This document shows positions 44,501 through 55,213 of a stretch of 64,000 nt of DNA, one piece after another (positions within the stretch are counted from its first letter, which is position 1; each line of letters begins with the position of its first letter). The DNA lies in NCBI RefSeq assembly GCF_027943255.1, contig NC_072895.1, forward strand, positions 79,486,001 to 79,550,000. The letters are read 5' to 3'. The DNA is from Anastrepha obliqua (Eukaryota; Arthropoda; Insecta; Diptera; Tephritidae). Below the pieces are notes generated by a model. That model was not told the origin of the DNA. It ran no database searches and saw only the letters and a program-made list of their open reading frames with translations. The position numbers were made by a program, and so were the translations under genes.

Positions 44501-47500
44501 CCTTGATGTCTACAACTAAAAATTTCACGCACCCGTTTGATGAGTATTTTACACAATACAACGCTGGGAAATGTCAGTATGTTTTTCAGTAGACGTGGAG
44601 TGGCAATTGACTACCATTACAAATTTAGCAGTTCCTAGTTCTTGTTTTTGTGGGGCTTTTTGTAAAAAAAAAGTCTATGTGAATAAGCCGAAAATGATTC
44701 CAAAGCTGAAACACAACATTCGGATCGAGATTGCTGAACACAATGCGATAATGTGTGAGAATATGCTTGAAAATTTTAATTCTCTTATGACAGCTTATAG
44801 ACGTCCTGGTGATGGGCATTTAAATGACGTAATTTTTAGTGAAGCCTGAAATAATCCAAATTTTTACATGTCTTTTTTTTTTTTAACATTTTCTAGGCGC
44901 ACCTTTTGAAATACCCTTTACCATGTTTTGATAAACACGGTAATGGTAAAAACGAAATATGATACCAATACCATTGTCGCTATGGGGAATATTTATGTTG
45001 CTACAGCAACAAAAATAACAACAACCAATAATTTTCTTGTATGTGCAATTGTTAGACACAGATTAGCAGTGACATTTTTAACCGAAGGACAAAGGCGGGC
45101 AAAAAAGAAAACCGAGACCCTGAAGAATATCGATATGGCAAAGGGATTCGAAATGGACACAACCGAATTTAAGAATCAACCACAGTCGAAAAAAATATTC
45201 CACTCAGAGCGTCAACGACTAAATATGTATATCAATAAATAAATAAAATAGAAGTACGCCAGAATAAGGCAACTGGACAATAAAATATCCATTTACTATT
45301 AAAACAAAAAGAAAAGACAGAGAGCTAAGAAAAAAATATATGGAGACAAAAACAAATGGCTTCAATCCTTCAAAGATAAAACACGATTAACACTGAATGA
45401 GAAAGACAAAATAATGGCAAGATGGGCATGAATATTTCGACAAACTGTTAAACGATAGGATTTCAGACAACAGTGGGACCTGTGATGAAGCAAAAGTATG
45501 CGCTCAAAAAGATAGAATTGACCCACCAGCATAACAAAATACGACTTTTTAGACTCAATAGATAATACGAAATTCCATTTATGAAATTCAAACGAATGGT
45601 GTGGGACGTATACGAGGTAAATTCCACGACAATCGGTTCTATGCTACGGGTATGACCCGGATTTATATCCGACCAGGGAGTGTCAGTCCAGCAGCATTTC
45701 ACGACACTTATGGCGGATTTTTATACGGTTACAACAATAAAAAAGATGAGCTTCCACGACAGTCGGTTCTACGTTACCGAAACGACCCGGATTTATATCC
45801 GGCCAAGGACTGTCACTCCAGCAGCATTCACCGTATGTAAGTATGGGGAATGTTTATACTGCTACAACAACAACAACCCATCGATACGCCGCTTCTCTGC
45901 TCGCTATGTTTGAGATCTGCTTGCTTAACGAAATTTGCATGTAAAGCAAGATTCGCCACTAGCGAGTATGGTTATACCTCATAAAATTGGTATAACCTAC
46001 TATATTCAATACCGTCTCATTAAAACGTGTTCAAACGCGGCAACTTTTGTTGCGGTAACTCGTAACTTGTGGTCGAGAGGTCAATGGGGAAGGAGAAGGG
46101 GGAGGAGTACCGAATTCCTCGGGCTTGGACTACACACTTTGTGTTCTCGTTCTTCCCAATGTTGTAGTTGACTGTAGAACTCGATTAGCCGTGTCCGAAC
46201 GCAGTCTTACTAATACTTCCATAAAAATTTCATTTTCGGCAGCTCTTTTCCAGGTCTGCCAACATATCTTTATTAACACCAGTTGCTTCATCTATTCGCC
46301 ACTCGCTAACGGACGAAGCGAATCGAAGAAGGCTAGAGATATACAAAATCTATGGAATTTAAAATTGTAATATGTGACCAATATTTCCTTTTTGATTCTT
46401 CTTAATCCTAGAGAGCACTTCTTATTTTTTATACGCTAAAAGATCCATTTTCGTCAATTTGCGTCTTTTTTAATTGAATATAAGACTCTGATGCAAAATA
46501 AATTTGTATTTTTTGTGTTTCGTTATTTTGTATTTACATATTAGTTAATTTCTTTAGTTTTTGAACTTATATATTAAATAAACAAATAAAACCTATTTTA
46601 GTCTACTTAAACTTAAAAAATCTTGTCGTTGATTCGACAAAGAATGCCATCTAGGTTTAAAATACAAATTGCATTTCAAAAAGCTATTATAAAACTTTGA
46701 GAAGTATCTGCCACTATTTCACTGCAGAGCACTCATATTTCAACTTCTTGGCAATGCACTTTTTCTGTTTTAAAAGTTATACAAATATGGTAACGTACAA
46801 ACAATGTAACGAGGTGCGGAAATATGCGATTAGTACAACAAAATACTGGAAAAAGGTATGTAAATAAAATACACAGGCTTAGGCTCAATTAAATAAACGA
46901 ATCATAAAACGCATTTACTGAAAATGATAATTACGAGCAAGCAATATATGCCAACGAAATTTGTGACTAAATTTAAAACTAAAATTTAAAAAAATGTTCT
47001 ATTTAATTTACATGTGTGTGGATCGTAGTTGGTTTGCGATTGAGAAGGGCTTTGAGGCCTCGGTGGCGAAGGTGTCCACTGTGACTCTATAATTAAAAAT
47101 AAAGAAAAATACAAAAACAAAACGAAATAATAAATGGTTGAGTAATAAAAATAAAAAGTGCATAATAATACGAAAGAATAATAAAAAATTTAAATATCAG
47201 TGACATTCCCATATTCCACTTAAAAAAAAAAAAAATGTTTAAAATAAAAAACTTTAAATTCAAAAAAAAAAAAGCATAATATGCTCAAAATTGAAATGGA
47301 AAGGTGAGTATAAAATAAGAGATAGATATGGAATTAGTAGCTATTAGTTTATCCCTTTAACTATACAACGCAATACTCAGCTTTATTGGGATACATCGAG
47401 ATTTTCGTTTCTTAACAACTTCAGAATGTTGCTTTAATGATTTTAATAACGAAAACGAAGCTCATAATAAGACTGAGTCTGGTTGTTTTCTTAAGGGGTT

Positions 47501-50500
47501 ACGCCACTCTAGCTACTGTAAAAAAGCAGTTTTTTAAGGATTTTTTTTACATTGAAAGAAAGGTGCCAGGAAAAAACTTTTTAAGTATATTATTAAGCAT
47601 GTATTTAAGTATAATTACAAATATTTTTATTGAAAAATATTACAAAATGGCGCCTTTGGAGTGAATCTCTGAACGCGCCCTGCGAAAAAGGCACTTCACG
47701 GCAAGCAGTACAACTGACGTAAATGTCCACCTAAACCAAATTAAAAACATTCTTCTCAATCGACGTGAGTATAGCTGTAGAAATACGTACGGGATTTTAG
47801 AAATATTGAAATTTGTGTATTTTGCAGATGTTTGAAGTCAAAAGTAGAATTTTTCGTCTAAAATGGAACCGTTAATTGTTTATAAAAATTTTTCTAATTA
47901 ATTAATAAAAAAATCCGTACGTATTTCAGTGCGGAATAATGTTCTAAAGATCCTTGTACAATTACAAGTGAAAATATTAAAAATTGTTTGTGTTATGCTG
48001 CTTGCCGTTTTGAAAAATCACGTTTTGAGATAAACAAGCTTTAAATTTGAATAGTCGGTTCAGAGACGTCAGAGGCGCTCGCGCAAAAGTGCGAAATATT
48101 AGAGATAAACATTTTTTTCACGCATAGGACTTTTTGTTTTATATTCTAAAGAGTTTAAAGCATCTTTTAAGCAAAAAAAAAAAATTTCGATATTTTGAAA
48201 ATCCTAGAGTGGCCTAACCCCTTAATGATTCTTAAAACAGATTTTTATAATGTCTCTTAAACGTAATATATGTACACATATTTCACACATACATAATTAG
48301 TGTAATATACTTAATTTAGATAATGAACAGATATGCATTTTGAGATCGGAATCTGTTGTACCCTCCGCTCTTCCAAGTAATGCATCTGAATTGAAGCGGC
48401 TTTACGACAATCAAAATGCAAAAAAAAAAAAAAAAAAAAAAAAAAAACAATTGCCCCTTCAGATTCCTTTGGCAAATGTTTTGACGTTCTTTATTTGATA
48501 TCAATCATCAACAATATGGTATTTCGAGGTAAATCGTTTAGTACCAGATAGATTAAAAATATTATCATAGGGTGGACGCGTTAGTTTTACATGGTAACAC
48601 ATAAACTAAGTTTAAGTGCTCACGAGAAGGTGGTTAATGTTATGCGGGGTAGCTTCACACGATTCTGGTAAGCTAGTTATATATATTATATATACATATA
48701 TAGGGTTTTTTAATAGGTGCGCTTCAACTTTTTTCCGATAGGGAGGCCGAACGACACAATATTTTTTATTTTTTGCTTGTCATTTGTAAACTTCATTAGT
48801 ATACATTTCATCATGGAACGTTACACACTTGAGTAACGATTGCAAATCGTGCAAATTTTTTATGAAAATAATCGTTCTGTTGCTGCTACTTTAAGAGCAT
48901 TACGGCCATTTTACGGTCCATTTAACAAGCCGTCCCGTTTTGGGGTTATGTGAAGTCATTGGTCTACAGTAACAAGCCGGCGACGATTTGTGAGCTCAGA
49001 GCCAATATTGAACGCGAAATTGCTGGAATTTCGGCCGATTTATGCAAAAGAGTGGTCGAAAATTGGGTTCAACGATTGGACTTCGTAAAACGTGCACGCG
49101 GTGGTCATGCAAAAGAAATCGAATTTCATACTTAAATGTTTATGTTCAAACTCGATAATAAAAAAAAAATTAGTTAAAAAAGTCAAACCGTTTGTGTTTT
49201 ATTCAAAAAAGTTCAAAAGTTGAAGCGCTCTTACTGAAAAACCCTATATATATTTGGCGCGTACGCTCATTTTGGGTGTTTGGCCGAGCTCCTCCTATTT
49301 TTGGCGTGTGTCTTGATGTTGTTCCACACATGGAGGGACCTACAGTTTCAAGCAGACTCCGGACGCCAGATATTTTTTTATGAGGAGCTTTTTCATGGCG
49401 GAAATACACTCGGTGGTTTGTCATTGCCTGCCGAGTGGCGACCGCTATTAGAAAAATGTTGACAATGACGGCATTCGAAGTCGGGAGTTTATGAAGATGA
49501 TAAGATACTTCCGATGAACGTCGTTTCATGTCTGTCTATAAACAGCAGTTGAGTTCAATTCTGGATGTCGTCAGTACAGTTGAAGAGCTGCTTTCTCACT
49601 CCGGGGAGATAGCTTAGCTTTCAGCAAGTGCCTGCAGGGGTGTTTCCTGCGGTAGCATCCCAGAAGGAGGAATTGTGTACTGAACATATTATGCTTCTTA
49701 ACCGGGAGGATAGTAGCTTCGTTGTGAAGACATCAAGAGACATCCCTGATGGTGGCAGTATTGACAGGTCTGAAGTTTAGTCCACTGCCTACCAAGATTA
49801 CCAGGCAACCACTTATATTGGTTCTCCAGTTACCGTCGCTTCTGCCAGGATGTCAAGACAGATTTCCGTTTTTCGTCCATCGAGCAGTAGCAACCTTGAT
49901 CACCTTGCAAAATTACTTTCGCAAAAGGAAACATTTAATGAAGGCATGAAACACCGCAGAAATAAAATTCACAGGTCTATCGATCGAACAAATTACTGGA
50001 GCAAGTTATAACGCTTCCCTTATGAATTAAAAAAAAAAATAAAAACAAAAAAAAAACCCCCTTCTAAATGTTACAAAACAGGTTTTGGCGTCACTTAATA
50101 AAGCCAATCTGTTATTATAAGCTCCACAAATCTGTCTTTGGAAGTTTTTAACTCATAAAAATAGTTTTATGGAATACCTAATGGTATATGAAGAAACTCT
50201 TCAGGAACATTTTGAAGTGGGGTCATCCGAATTTCGCGACAAAGGTGGTACCGTTGGATCAGCTGGAGCCTCTCCTCTTAAAAAATACCAACTTTTATAA
50301 TATATAATCGCGCGACTTTTCTTATGAAACGTAAACAATTGATATCAGTGCCTCTGATTATAGGGAGATGGCGTTGTGTGTTTAACAAATTTAGAAAAGT
50401 TAACTTCTGGCAGTTAAAAGTATATTTGAAAAGGTGGATCCTTTATCCCGAAATTGAATGTCCTCTTTCAAAATAAACCCATATTCATAAACAAGTTCAA

Positions 50501-53500
50501 ACATAAATAAACATCCACTAGACATATTTATTTATACTATGAGAAAAACACTTTATTAATGGGATGTTTCAATAATACATCAGGAACAATAGTGAACTTT
50601 AAAACTTACGTTGTCCGTGTGGGTACATTTTTTTAGATCGCAATTATACTTAGTTCGACTTGTTACTTTATTATTTTCAATAAAATTTAAAATGAGTCTT
50701 CTATTTTCGTATTGAGTTGTTATTATTGATACTTCATTAGAAACTTTTTAGTATTTTTTAATAATTTCACATTAACTTCTGCACAATTTCTATATTGCTA
50801 AATAAATATTTCAGCCTTCTTGCTATCACTTATATGTTGGAATTCGTATATTTCTCTTTAGTTAATATTACTTATCGAAGTTGATTCAGTGTTTAGCTGC
50901 CTGAACTATGTAATTTAAAGAGCACACATTTTTGGCCGTATTTAAAGAGATTATTAGTTTGTGATGACGTAGAGTTTATAAAGAACAGAATGTCCTCATT
51001 TCTATATTCACCCCTTTTTATTGCATGCGTTTAAAGTTTATGTTAAACTACAATTTTCGCTGTTGAATTTGTAGTAATCTAGAACACAATCTCAGGCACA
51101 ATATGCATTAGATATATATATGTATTTACATATGTATATATTTTTCAGTTTTAGCAACAATCGTGTTATCTCGTTTTATTGTATGTAAAAATGCTTTCTG
51201 AATTGCTTTTTTGTTGATAAAGAGAAGCTGGCACACTTGTGCATTGCTCGTAACGGTGAATTGGCTGTGGTGGAAATGCGTCTAGCGCTATACCCTTAAT
51301 GGCAGGTAATAATAAAACGGAACACAATTTAAGTTCAACTTCTGCGAATTTATGGTTTAGGTTATTAATATCCGTTACTAATCTACAGCTGCGGACTTCC
51401 TGTTCCCGTTTTTATATTTTGGCTGCTGCTGCTACCGACTGGGTCCCTTTTGACTTCAACACACACGAACACTGAACGATTGAAGACGTGAAAATGTGCT
51501 CTGCTGATTTCGATTTGCGTTTTTTGCACGTTCAAAACTCCCCAATGATCGAATTTATATGCAAACACTTTTTCATCACATTCGCTAAACTTTTTAACTA
51601 CTTTTATTAACTTTGCCCTCCAACCATTATGCAAAAAACTCGATTGAAAATTTCAGCAGCAGCAGTCGAAACAAAATTTTCACGATTCTTAACGTTCTTT
51701 CTTCACACGACTTTCCGCAGCCACTACCATACCAATTTTCGACTTCAGAAACAAAGAGTATGAGCGAAATAAATATACGCATATCGCATATCTATGCACT
51801 TTTCTCTTTTACACACTACACGACTTGCATAAGTATGCGTTCACTCATTTACAAATACGAATACTTCCGTCCAGGTATGCGTGCTTTTCGAAACATTTCG
51901 ATATTCTCAGAAAAAGTGTTGCCCATTTCTTTTGAAACTAATATCTGTTTTCAACAGGGGTATTCGCAATTAGTGCATAGTTAAAATTATATAAATTATA
52001 TATATTATACATTTATATATAGATATTATATTATTAATAACAAAGAGAAAAAGAATCAAAAGACAACGGCGCCTAGACATGGTCAAAATAAAGTCTCTTG
52101 ATAATAAATTATTATTTAAATTACCATAAATACAATCAACATGAGCAACTGATTATTATCAGCTATCTAAATATGTTAAAACATACTCTTATTAAAAGTG
52201 CACTTTATCTTGTTAAAGCGTGGTACTTAACTAGATGGCAAAGTGTTAAAACCAAATACAATTTTCAGTTTAGTGTATTTTTCATTTTTTGTCTGAGTAC
52301 TTGAATGCCAAAAAAAAAAAAATCTCTCTCTGAAGGTATTCAACGTGATTTCGCAACTTTTTATACGATCTCAATATTTATGTTGGATTTAGATGAGGAG
52401 GTATCACGTTTGGGTGAATTATATTAAGCCGTTATCGATTTTTGAGAGGTGGTTCGGAGGTGATTATTGACCCATTTCCCCCATTTTCAATACCAAACTA
52501 TCTTGGATATTAAGTTTCATCGAAATATATTATATTTTTGCTAAAGTTATAGTGCACATAATTGGCTAATTCTACTTCTCTTATCATTCTGTGCAATTTG
52601 GTATATCGTCGATTCTCTATCTTCTTTTACTGTTACATACAACCGTTATACCGCACGGGTATAAAAACGTTCAACCCAATCAGATCAGGACGATCATCGT
52701 CCTTCTCTTTATCAATTTGCAAAGCTATTGTTGATTTCATAATTCTTAGGAAAATATTTCTAAACTGCTTACTCTTCTTGTAAATTTAATTATAATTATG
52801 CCTTCAACCGTTCCCATTTATTTTTAATGAGATTCAGCTCTGAAAAGTTTATTCTGCAGCTAAAGTACTAGGCGGTAAAACAGCTAACGTTGCATACACT
52901 CTGCCAAATGATTAAACTTACAATTTTCCAAAAAAATCTGGTCTGATTACTGAATTTATTGAGCAGAAAATAAAGAACCTACCGTACAGTCAGTACATTT
53001 ATAAATTTATTTTTACAATCAATGTCATAATTAAAATATAAATGTAAAAAGAACATTTAAAGCCAACTTATGTTAAGTGCATCCTATTTTATTGCTAAAA
53101 TTGGTGAGAGAACACGAATATATATAATCATGTTAATTGAAAAATTTGTTTATGTAATTTGTATTTTATTAATGAAAAGCATTATTTACTAATATTCTAC
53201 AAATTATGGGTGGAGCGCTAGCAATTTGGAAGTAAATTTTTGCATTTGCTTGCTTTTTGATATTATAGTTAATCTATGCAACTTTTCGAAACTGATTGCC
53301 GAAAAAAAGTTGAAAAGAAGAAAAGAACTTCCTCTCGACAAAGCAAACGTTTTTGATAACACTTTACTCCCATGTCTGAATGCACCTTTATTTAAGTGTG
53401 GATGTAAAGCACTGTATTAAATCACTTGGCACCACCGCCATTTATTGAAAATAAATGTCATGATTTTTAATACAAACTAGTAAGCACTTAAAACATTACA

Positions 53501-54351
53501 AAATTAAAAAGGGAAATATCGAAACATTATTTTTAAAATTTAATACAATATGTCTATACACTTCAGTGGGGCTTTAAAGCGTTCTAATGGAGTTATAGCA
53601 GCGATAAGCAAGCAGTTGAAAAGTGTTAATTTAAAAGGTGTCAAAAGAATAACTATTACTTTCGATCCCTTCACGGAAAATGTGAGGCCGACAAGGTAAG
53701 AAAGCAATATGCATGCATACATAACAAGAGCATTCGATAAGGGAAGGAATGTCCGTTTTAAAAATTCCACTGTCAAAATCAAATGCTCTTGGATATTCTG
53801 GCATGCGCAGTACGAAGGATAATCTGTCATATTTTTTACGAAGTAAGTAGAAATTGTGGTTTTTCGTGCACACTTTTATGCAAGTTAGCCTTTTCATACG
53901 CAAAAGCATTAAGAAAATATTAAGAGTATATCGTCCCCTTAGTATAACAATAGCCTATGTGCTCATAGGCTATTATTTTTTTATTGAATTTTTCGATTCT
54001 CCATCGTCGATTTTATATGTGGTCAAAATTTTCTCAAATTCTAGTTCCACAAAGTGGGTCAAAACGTCAGTCAAAAAATAATAAATATTTACAGACATAA
54101 CGAGATTTGAGTGAGAGCTACTTTAGACAAAAAGTTTGAAATTCATTTTCTCAAAACATCAAAAAATTTATAGGCTATTTTAATACTAAGGGGACGATAT
54201 GTACAATAGGTAAATGATACATACCATACACTTTGCCAATTATTCGAACAGCTGTGTTCAGTTGCAGTGTAGCGCCGAGATCCGAGTAAGCCACGGGTAG
54301 TGTATGGAGCTGTGCTGGTCCTCCTGGAGCAAGCTCACGCTCCGTGGACAT
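38538..54351 (-). CDS. AGO1: Argonaute-1, miRNA effector
   Basis: Nine minus-strand coding exons form isoform A: 50610-50628, 47012-47086, 43125-43901, 42830-43052, 42342-42753, 40540-40879, 39798-40483, 39570-39739 and 38538-38676 (2841 nt, 946 aa). Isoform B replaces the first two by 54225-54351 (957 aa). AGO1 binds miRNAs and represses target mRNAs in the cytoplasm. Order: a low-complexity Ala/Gly/Ser N-terminus, then [20 protein letters not shown] opening the N domain, PAZ starting about residue 290, and PIWI from about [12 protein letters not shown]. The PIWI catalytic residues are present: Asp in [10 protein letters not shown], Asp in [11 protein letters not shown], and His in [10 protein letters not shown]; a [17 protein letters not shown] helix holds the expected Glu. 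The C-terminus is VMYFA. One stretch before the PIWI core reads [12 protein letters not shown], a little unlike other insects. Introns hold Tc1, SINE and MITE insertions. Confidence 0.96.
39798..40483 (-). CDS. AGO1: AGO1 PIWI exon with two catalytic Asp residues
   Basis: A single 686-nt exon encoding the main PIWI fold (229 codons with the split first codon). It holds the Asp of [10 protein letters not shown], the Glu helix and the Asp of [11 protein letters not shown]. It ends CSHQGIQ before donor GTATGT. The third catalytic residue (His) is on the next exon, 39570-39739. Confidence 0.9.
41590..42100 (+). pseudogene. Tc1-like transposase fragment in AGO1 intron
   Basis: The plus-strand frame from 41726 reads [20 protein letters not shown] and [20 protein letters not shown], matching the second helix-turn-helix of Tc1-type transposases, then breaks. 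It is antisense to AGO1 and just upstream of a truncated SINE-A at 42113. Confidence 0.55.
42113..42310 (-). mobile_element. SINE-A, headless copy in AGO1 intron
   Basis: Carries the TA tail, the GGCGCTTAAACCC block, the CTTGAT.TT.TCCACAATTGG block and CCGAATGGTCGATG, ending near GGGGCGACCACTTT. The tRNA-like head is lost. It starts right after the Tc1 fragment and stops 30 bp before AGO1 exon 42342-42753. Confidence 0.7.
44560..44930 (+). pseudogene. mariner C-terminal fragment in AGO1 intron
   Basis: A plus-strand frame encodes [20 protein letters not shown], then [20 protein letters not shown], matching the C-terminal region of mariner transposases (CYANKP.. and HLNDVIF). An end-like AGGCGCACCTTTTGAAATAC follows at 44895. 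Confidence 0.65.
45290..45545 (+). pseudogene. LINE fragment (pre-RT linker type)
   Basis: In plus-strand pieces one can read [27 protein letters not shown], resembling the [18 protein letters not shown] linker between endonuclease and RT of some non-LTR elements, followed by FRQTVKR across a stop. Only about 250 bp remain. Confidence 0.45.
45621..45875 (+). mobile_element. Two SINE-B copies in tandem
   Basis: Copy 1 (about 45625-45745) and copy 2 (about 45752-45875) both run head to tail on the plus strand: TCGGTTCTA.G, ACCCGGATTTATATCCG.CC, GTGTCAGTCCAGCAGCA. Copy 2 ends TATGGGGAATGTTTATACTG CTACAACAACAACAAC. Copy 1 has a weaker tail (TACAACAATAAAA), and copy 2 starts in the tail of copy 1. 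Confidence 0.75.
47491..48225. mobile_element. TTAA-flanked non-autonomous DNA element (735 bp)
   Basis: TTAA at 47491-47494 and 48222-48225 bound an element whose ends GGGGTTA(C/G)GCCACTCTAG are inverted repeats with one mismatch in 18 bp. No transposase frame is visible. The TTAA target suggests piggyBac relation, although the end sequence differs from the CCCTTTC type at 3702-4115. It lies in an AGO1 intron, between exons 47012-47086 and 50610-50628. Confidence 0.7.
48595..48670 (-). pseudogene. Short LINE fragment
   Basis: The minus-strand segment with GTGAAGCTACCCCGCATAAC resembles the CEGTPHD-coding part of the LINE at 11445-12617 (GGTACCCCGCACGACACTAA). A similar short piece lies at 24175-24205. 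Confidence 0.4.
48699..49247 (+). mobile_element. mariner element, internally deleted, both ends present
   Basis: The inverted ends TATAGGGTTTTT..A.TAGGTGCGCTTCAACTT (48699) and the complement at about 49214-49247 match over about 30 bp with few differences. Between them a start region (MERYTLE, then LRALRPFY) is fused by deletion to the transposase C-terminus ([18 protein letters not shown], ending HAKEIEFHT at 49132). The catalytic core is lost. SINE-A begins at its right end. Confidence 0.75.
49247..49459 (-). mobile_element. SINE-A, headless
   Basis: Shares the GGCGCGTACG..CATTTTGGGTGTTTGGCCG block, the CTTGATGTTGTTCCACACAT block, the GACTCCGGACGCCAGATATT block and stops after GCGACCGCTATTAGAAAAAT. 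It has no tRNA-like head. It abuts the mariner element at 48699-49247. Confidence 0.7.
49500..49800 (-). pseudogene. LINE fragment homologous to the Nop60B-intron LINE
   Basis: Blocks such as AAGTGCCTGCAGGGGTGTTT CCTGCGGTAGCATCC and GTATTGACAGGTCTGAAGTT parallel 11920-12110 (AGGTGCCTGCAGGGATGAGA, CCTGCGGTAACATCC). The frames are broken. Confidence 0.6.
50610..50628 (-). CDS. AGO1: AGO1 isoform A first coding exon
   Basis: A 19-nt coding part, ATG then MYPHGQ plus one base, ending at the canonical donor GTAAGT (50609). It joins in phase to 47012-47086, which encodes [15 protein letters not shown].., recognisable from the fly AGO1 N-terminus ([15 protein letters not shown]). The 5' UTR lies upstream and may reach the more GC-rich 51.4-51.6 kb region. 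Confidence 0.8.
50629..53549. other. AGO1 intron and spacer, no further gene seen
   Basis: AT-rich. The segment 51380-51640 is relatively richer in GC and CAG/CTG runs and could be AGO1 5' UTR or promoter sequence on the minus strand; this is an inference. Confidence 0.35.
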
Positions 54352-54943
54352 CTTTGTCGGTGTCGGCGTCAGCTTGAGGCCTTTATTTTTCCAATAGCAG
54401 AGTTAATCCGTATAATCTATTAAAAATATAAGATAGAGCCTAGAATATTAAATTGTTTCACCACAAAAACGAATCAATAGAACAAATATCTAGAAACTTC
54501 TATGCAAATATCTATTCTATTTATTAAGTATTTTGAATTATTAACAGGTTTTCTTAATTACAGGGATTTTCTATCACTGTTGTCAGCACCCAAAATATCT
54601 CAAACAAATCCAAATTGCATAATAAAAACGGACGTTGTTTGTAATCGACAACCATCGGATATAAAATTCACTTTAATTGACTCCGCACAAGGTCAGTTTG
54701 CGTTTTTTTATATTAATTTTGATAAAATAACTTAAATGGTCCTTTCTCGAGATTCCAGAAAAAGCACAAGTAAAAGAGATTCGCTTTATTAGCGACAATT
54801 TGACAACACTTGAATTATTACAGTTGCTTAACAAACACATTTCGGTACTAGCGCCTGTTGAAGAGATAACGTCCAAGGTAGCAACTAAAGGGGAAAAACA
54901 AAAGTTAGCTGCAAGTGGCAAGAAAGGAACCAAAAAGAAATAA
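53550..54943 (+). CDS. mRpL53: Mitochondrial large ribosomal subunit protein mL53
   Basis: Three plus-strand exons close in frame: 53550-53695, 54564-54691 and 54759-54943 (459 nt, 152 aa). It is a structural protein of the mitochondrial 39S subunit. The first exon reads [38 protein letters not shown], where DPF.ENV.STR is a family hallmark. The second exon reads DFLSLLSAPKISQTNPNC (compare FL..VSS.KVR.TNLNC of other animals). The third ends in a Lys-rich tail (GKKGTKKK). Intron 1 (53696-54563) is 868 bp and contains a MITE and the antisense AGO1 first exon. The stop at 54941-54943 is followed 81 bp later by another ORF. Confidence 0.9.
53928..54200. mobile_element. MITE in mRpL53 intron 1
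   Basis: The left end ATATCGTCCCCTTAGTAT..AATAGCCTAT is repeated inverted at the right end (54170-54200). The interior has a small palindrome (ATAGCCTATGTGCTCATAGG) and no coding capacity. The 273-bp element ends 24 bp from the donor of the AGO1 exon. Confidence 0.7.
54225..54351 (-). CDS. AGO1: AGO1 isoform B first coding exon
   Basis: The minus strand encodes [20 protein letters not shown] and 22 further residues, with donor G|GTATGT at 54224. The phase matches exon 43125-43901. The [11 protein letters not shown] start is recalled from fly AGO1 isoforms; the rest of this exon's sequence I cannot confirm from memory. It is nested antisense in mRpL53 intron 1. Confidence 0.8.
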
Positions 54944-55024
54944 TAGTAATCGCTAAACAACAGTAACTTCAACAAAAACTTGGTCGTTATAAAAAGAAAG
55001 CTTCGCTCCTAGATAATTGATAAA

Positions 55025-55207
55025 ATGGCCAAAAAACATAAGGGCACATTAGCTGTGATTGAGCAGATATACCAAGATATCCCAGCTTTCACAGACATTT
55101 TCACTGAGGAGTCTTTTTATATGTTTGCATTTTGTTTTGTTTGCGCTACTATTTTGGTAGCATTCATATTATCAAGATTTATTACTATAAAGCCAGTTGA
55201 ACTTTAA
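55025..55207 (+). CDS. 60-residue single-pass membrane protein, function unknown
   Basis: The frame begins MAKKHKGTLAVIEQIYQDIP and has one clear hydrophobic segment at about residues 32-53 (FAFCFVCATILVAFILSRF), flanked by an acidic region (TDIFTEE) and a short tail. It lies 81 bp after mRpL53 with no poly(A) signal between, and AATAAA (55208-55213) follows its stop directly. A TATAAAAAG at 54988-54996 could alternatively supply its own promoter. I do not recognise the family. Clean reading, good context and membrane topology make it a believable gene. Confidence 0.65.
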   Translation: MAKKHKGTLAVIEQIYQDIPAFTDIFTEESFYMFAFCFVCATILVAFILSRFITIKPVEL

Positions 55208-55213
55208 AATAAA

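Noticed and set aside
51383..51634. 83-codon minus-strand open frame as a separate gene
   Set aside because: No resemblance to a known family. Its location fits AGO1 5' UTR or promoter better, but even that is not proven.
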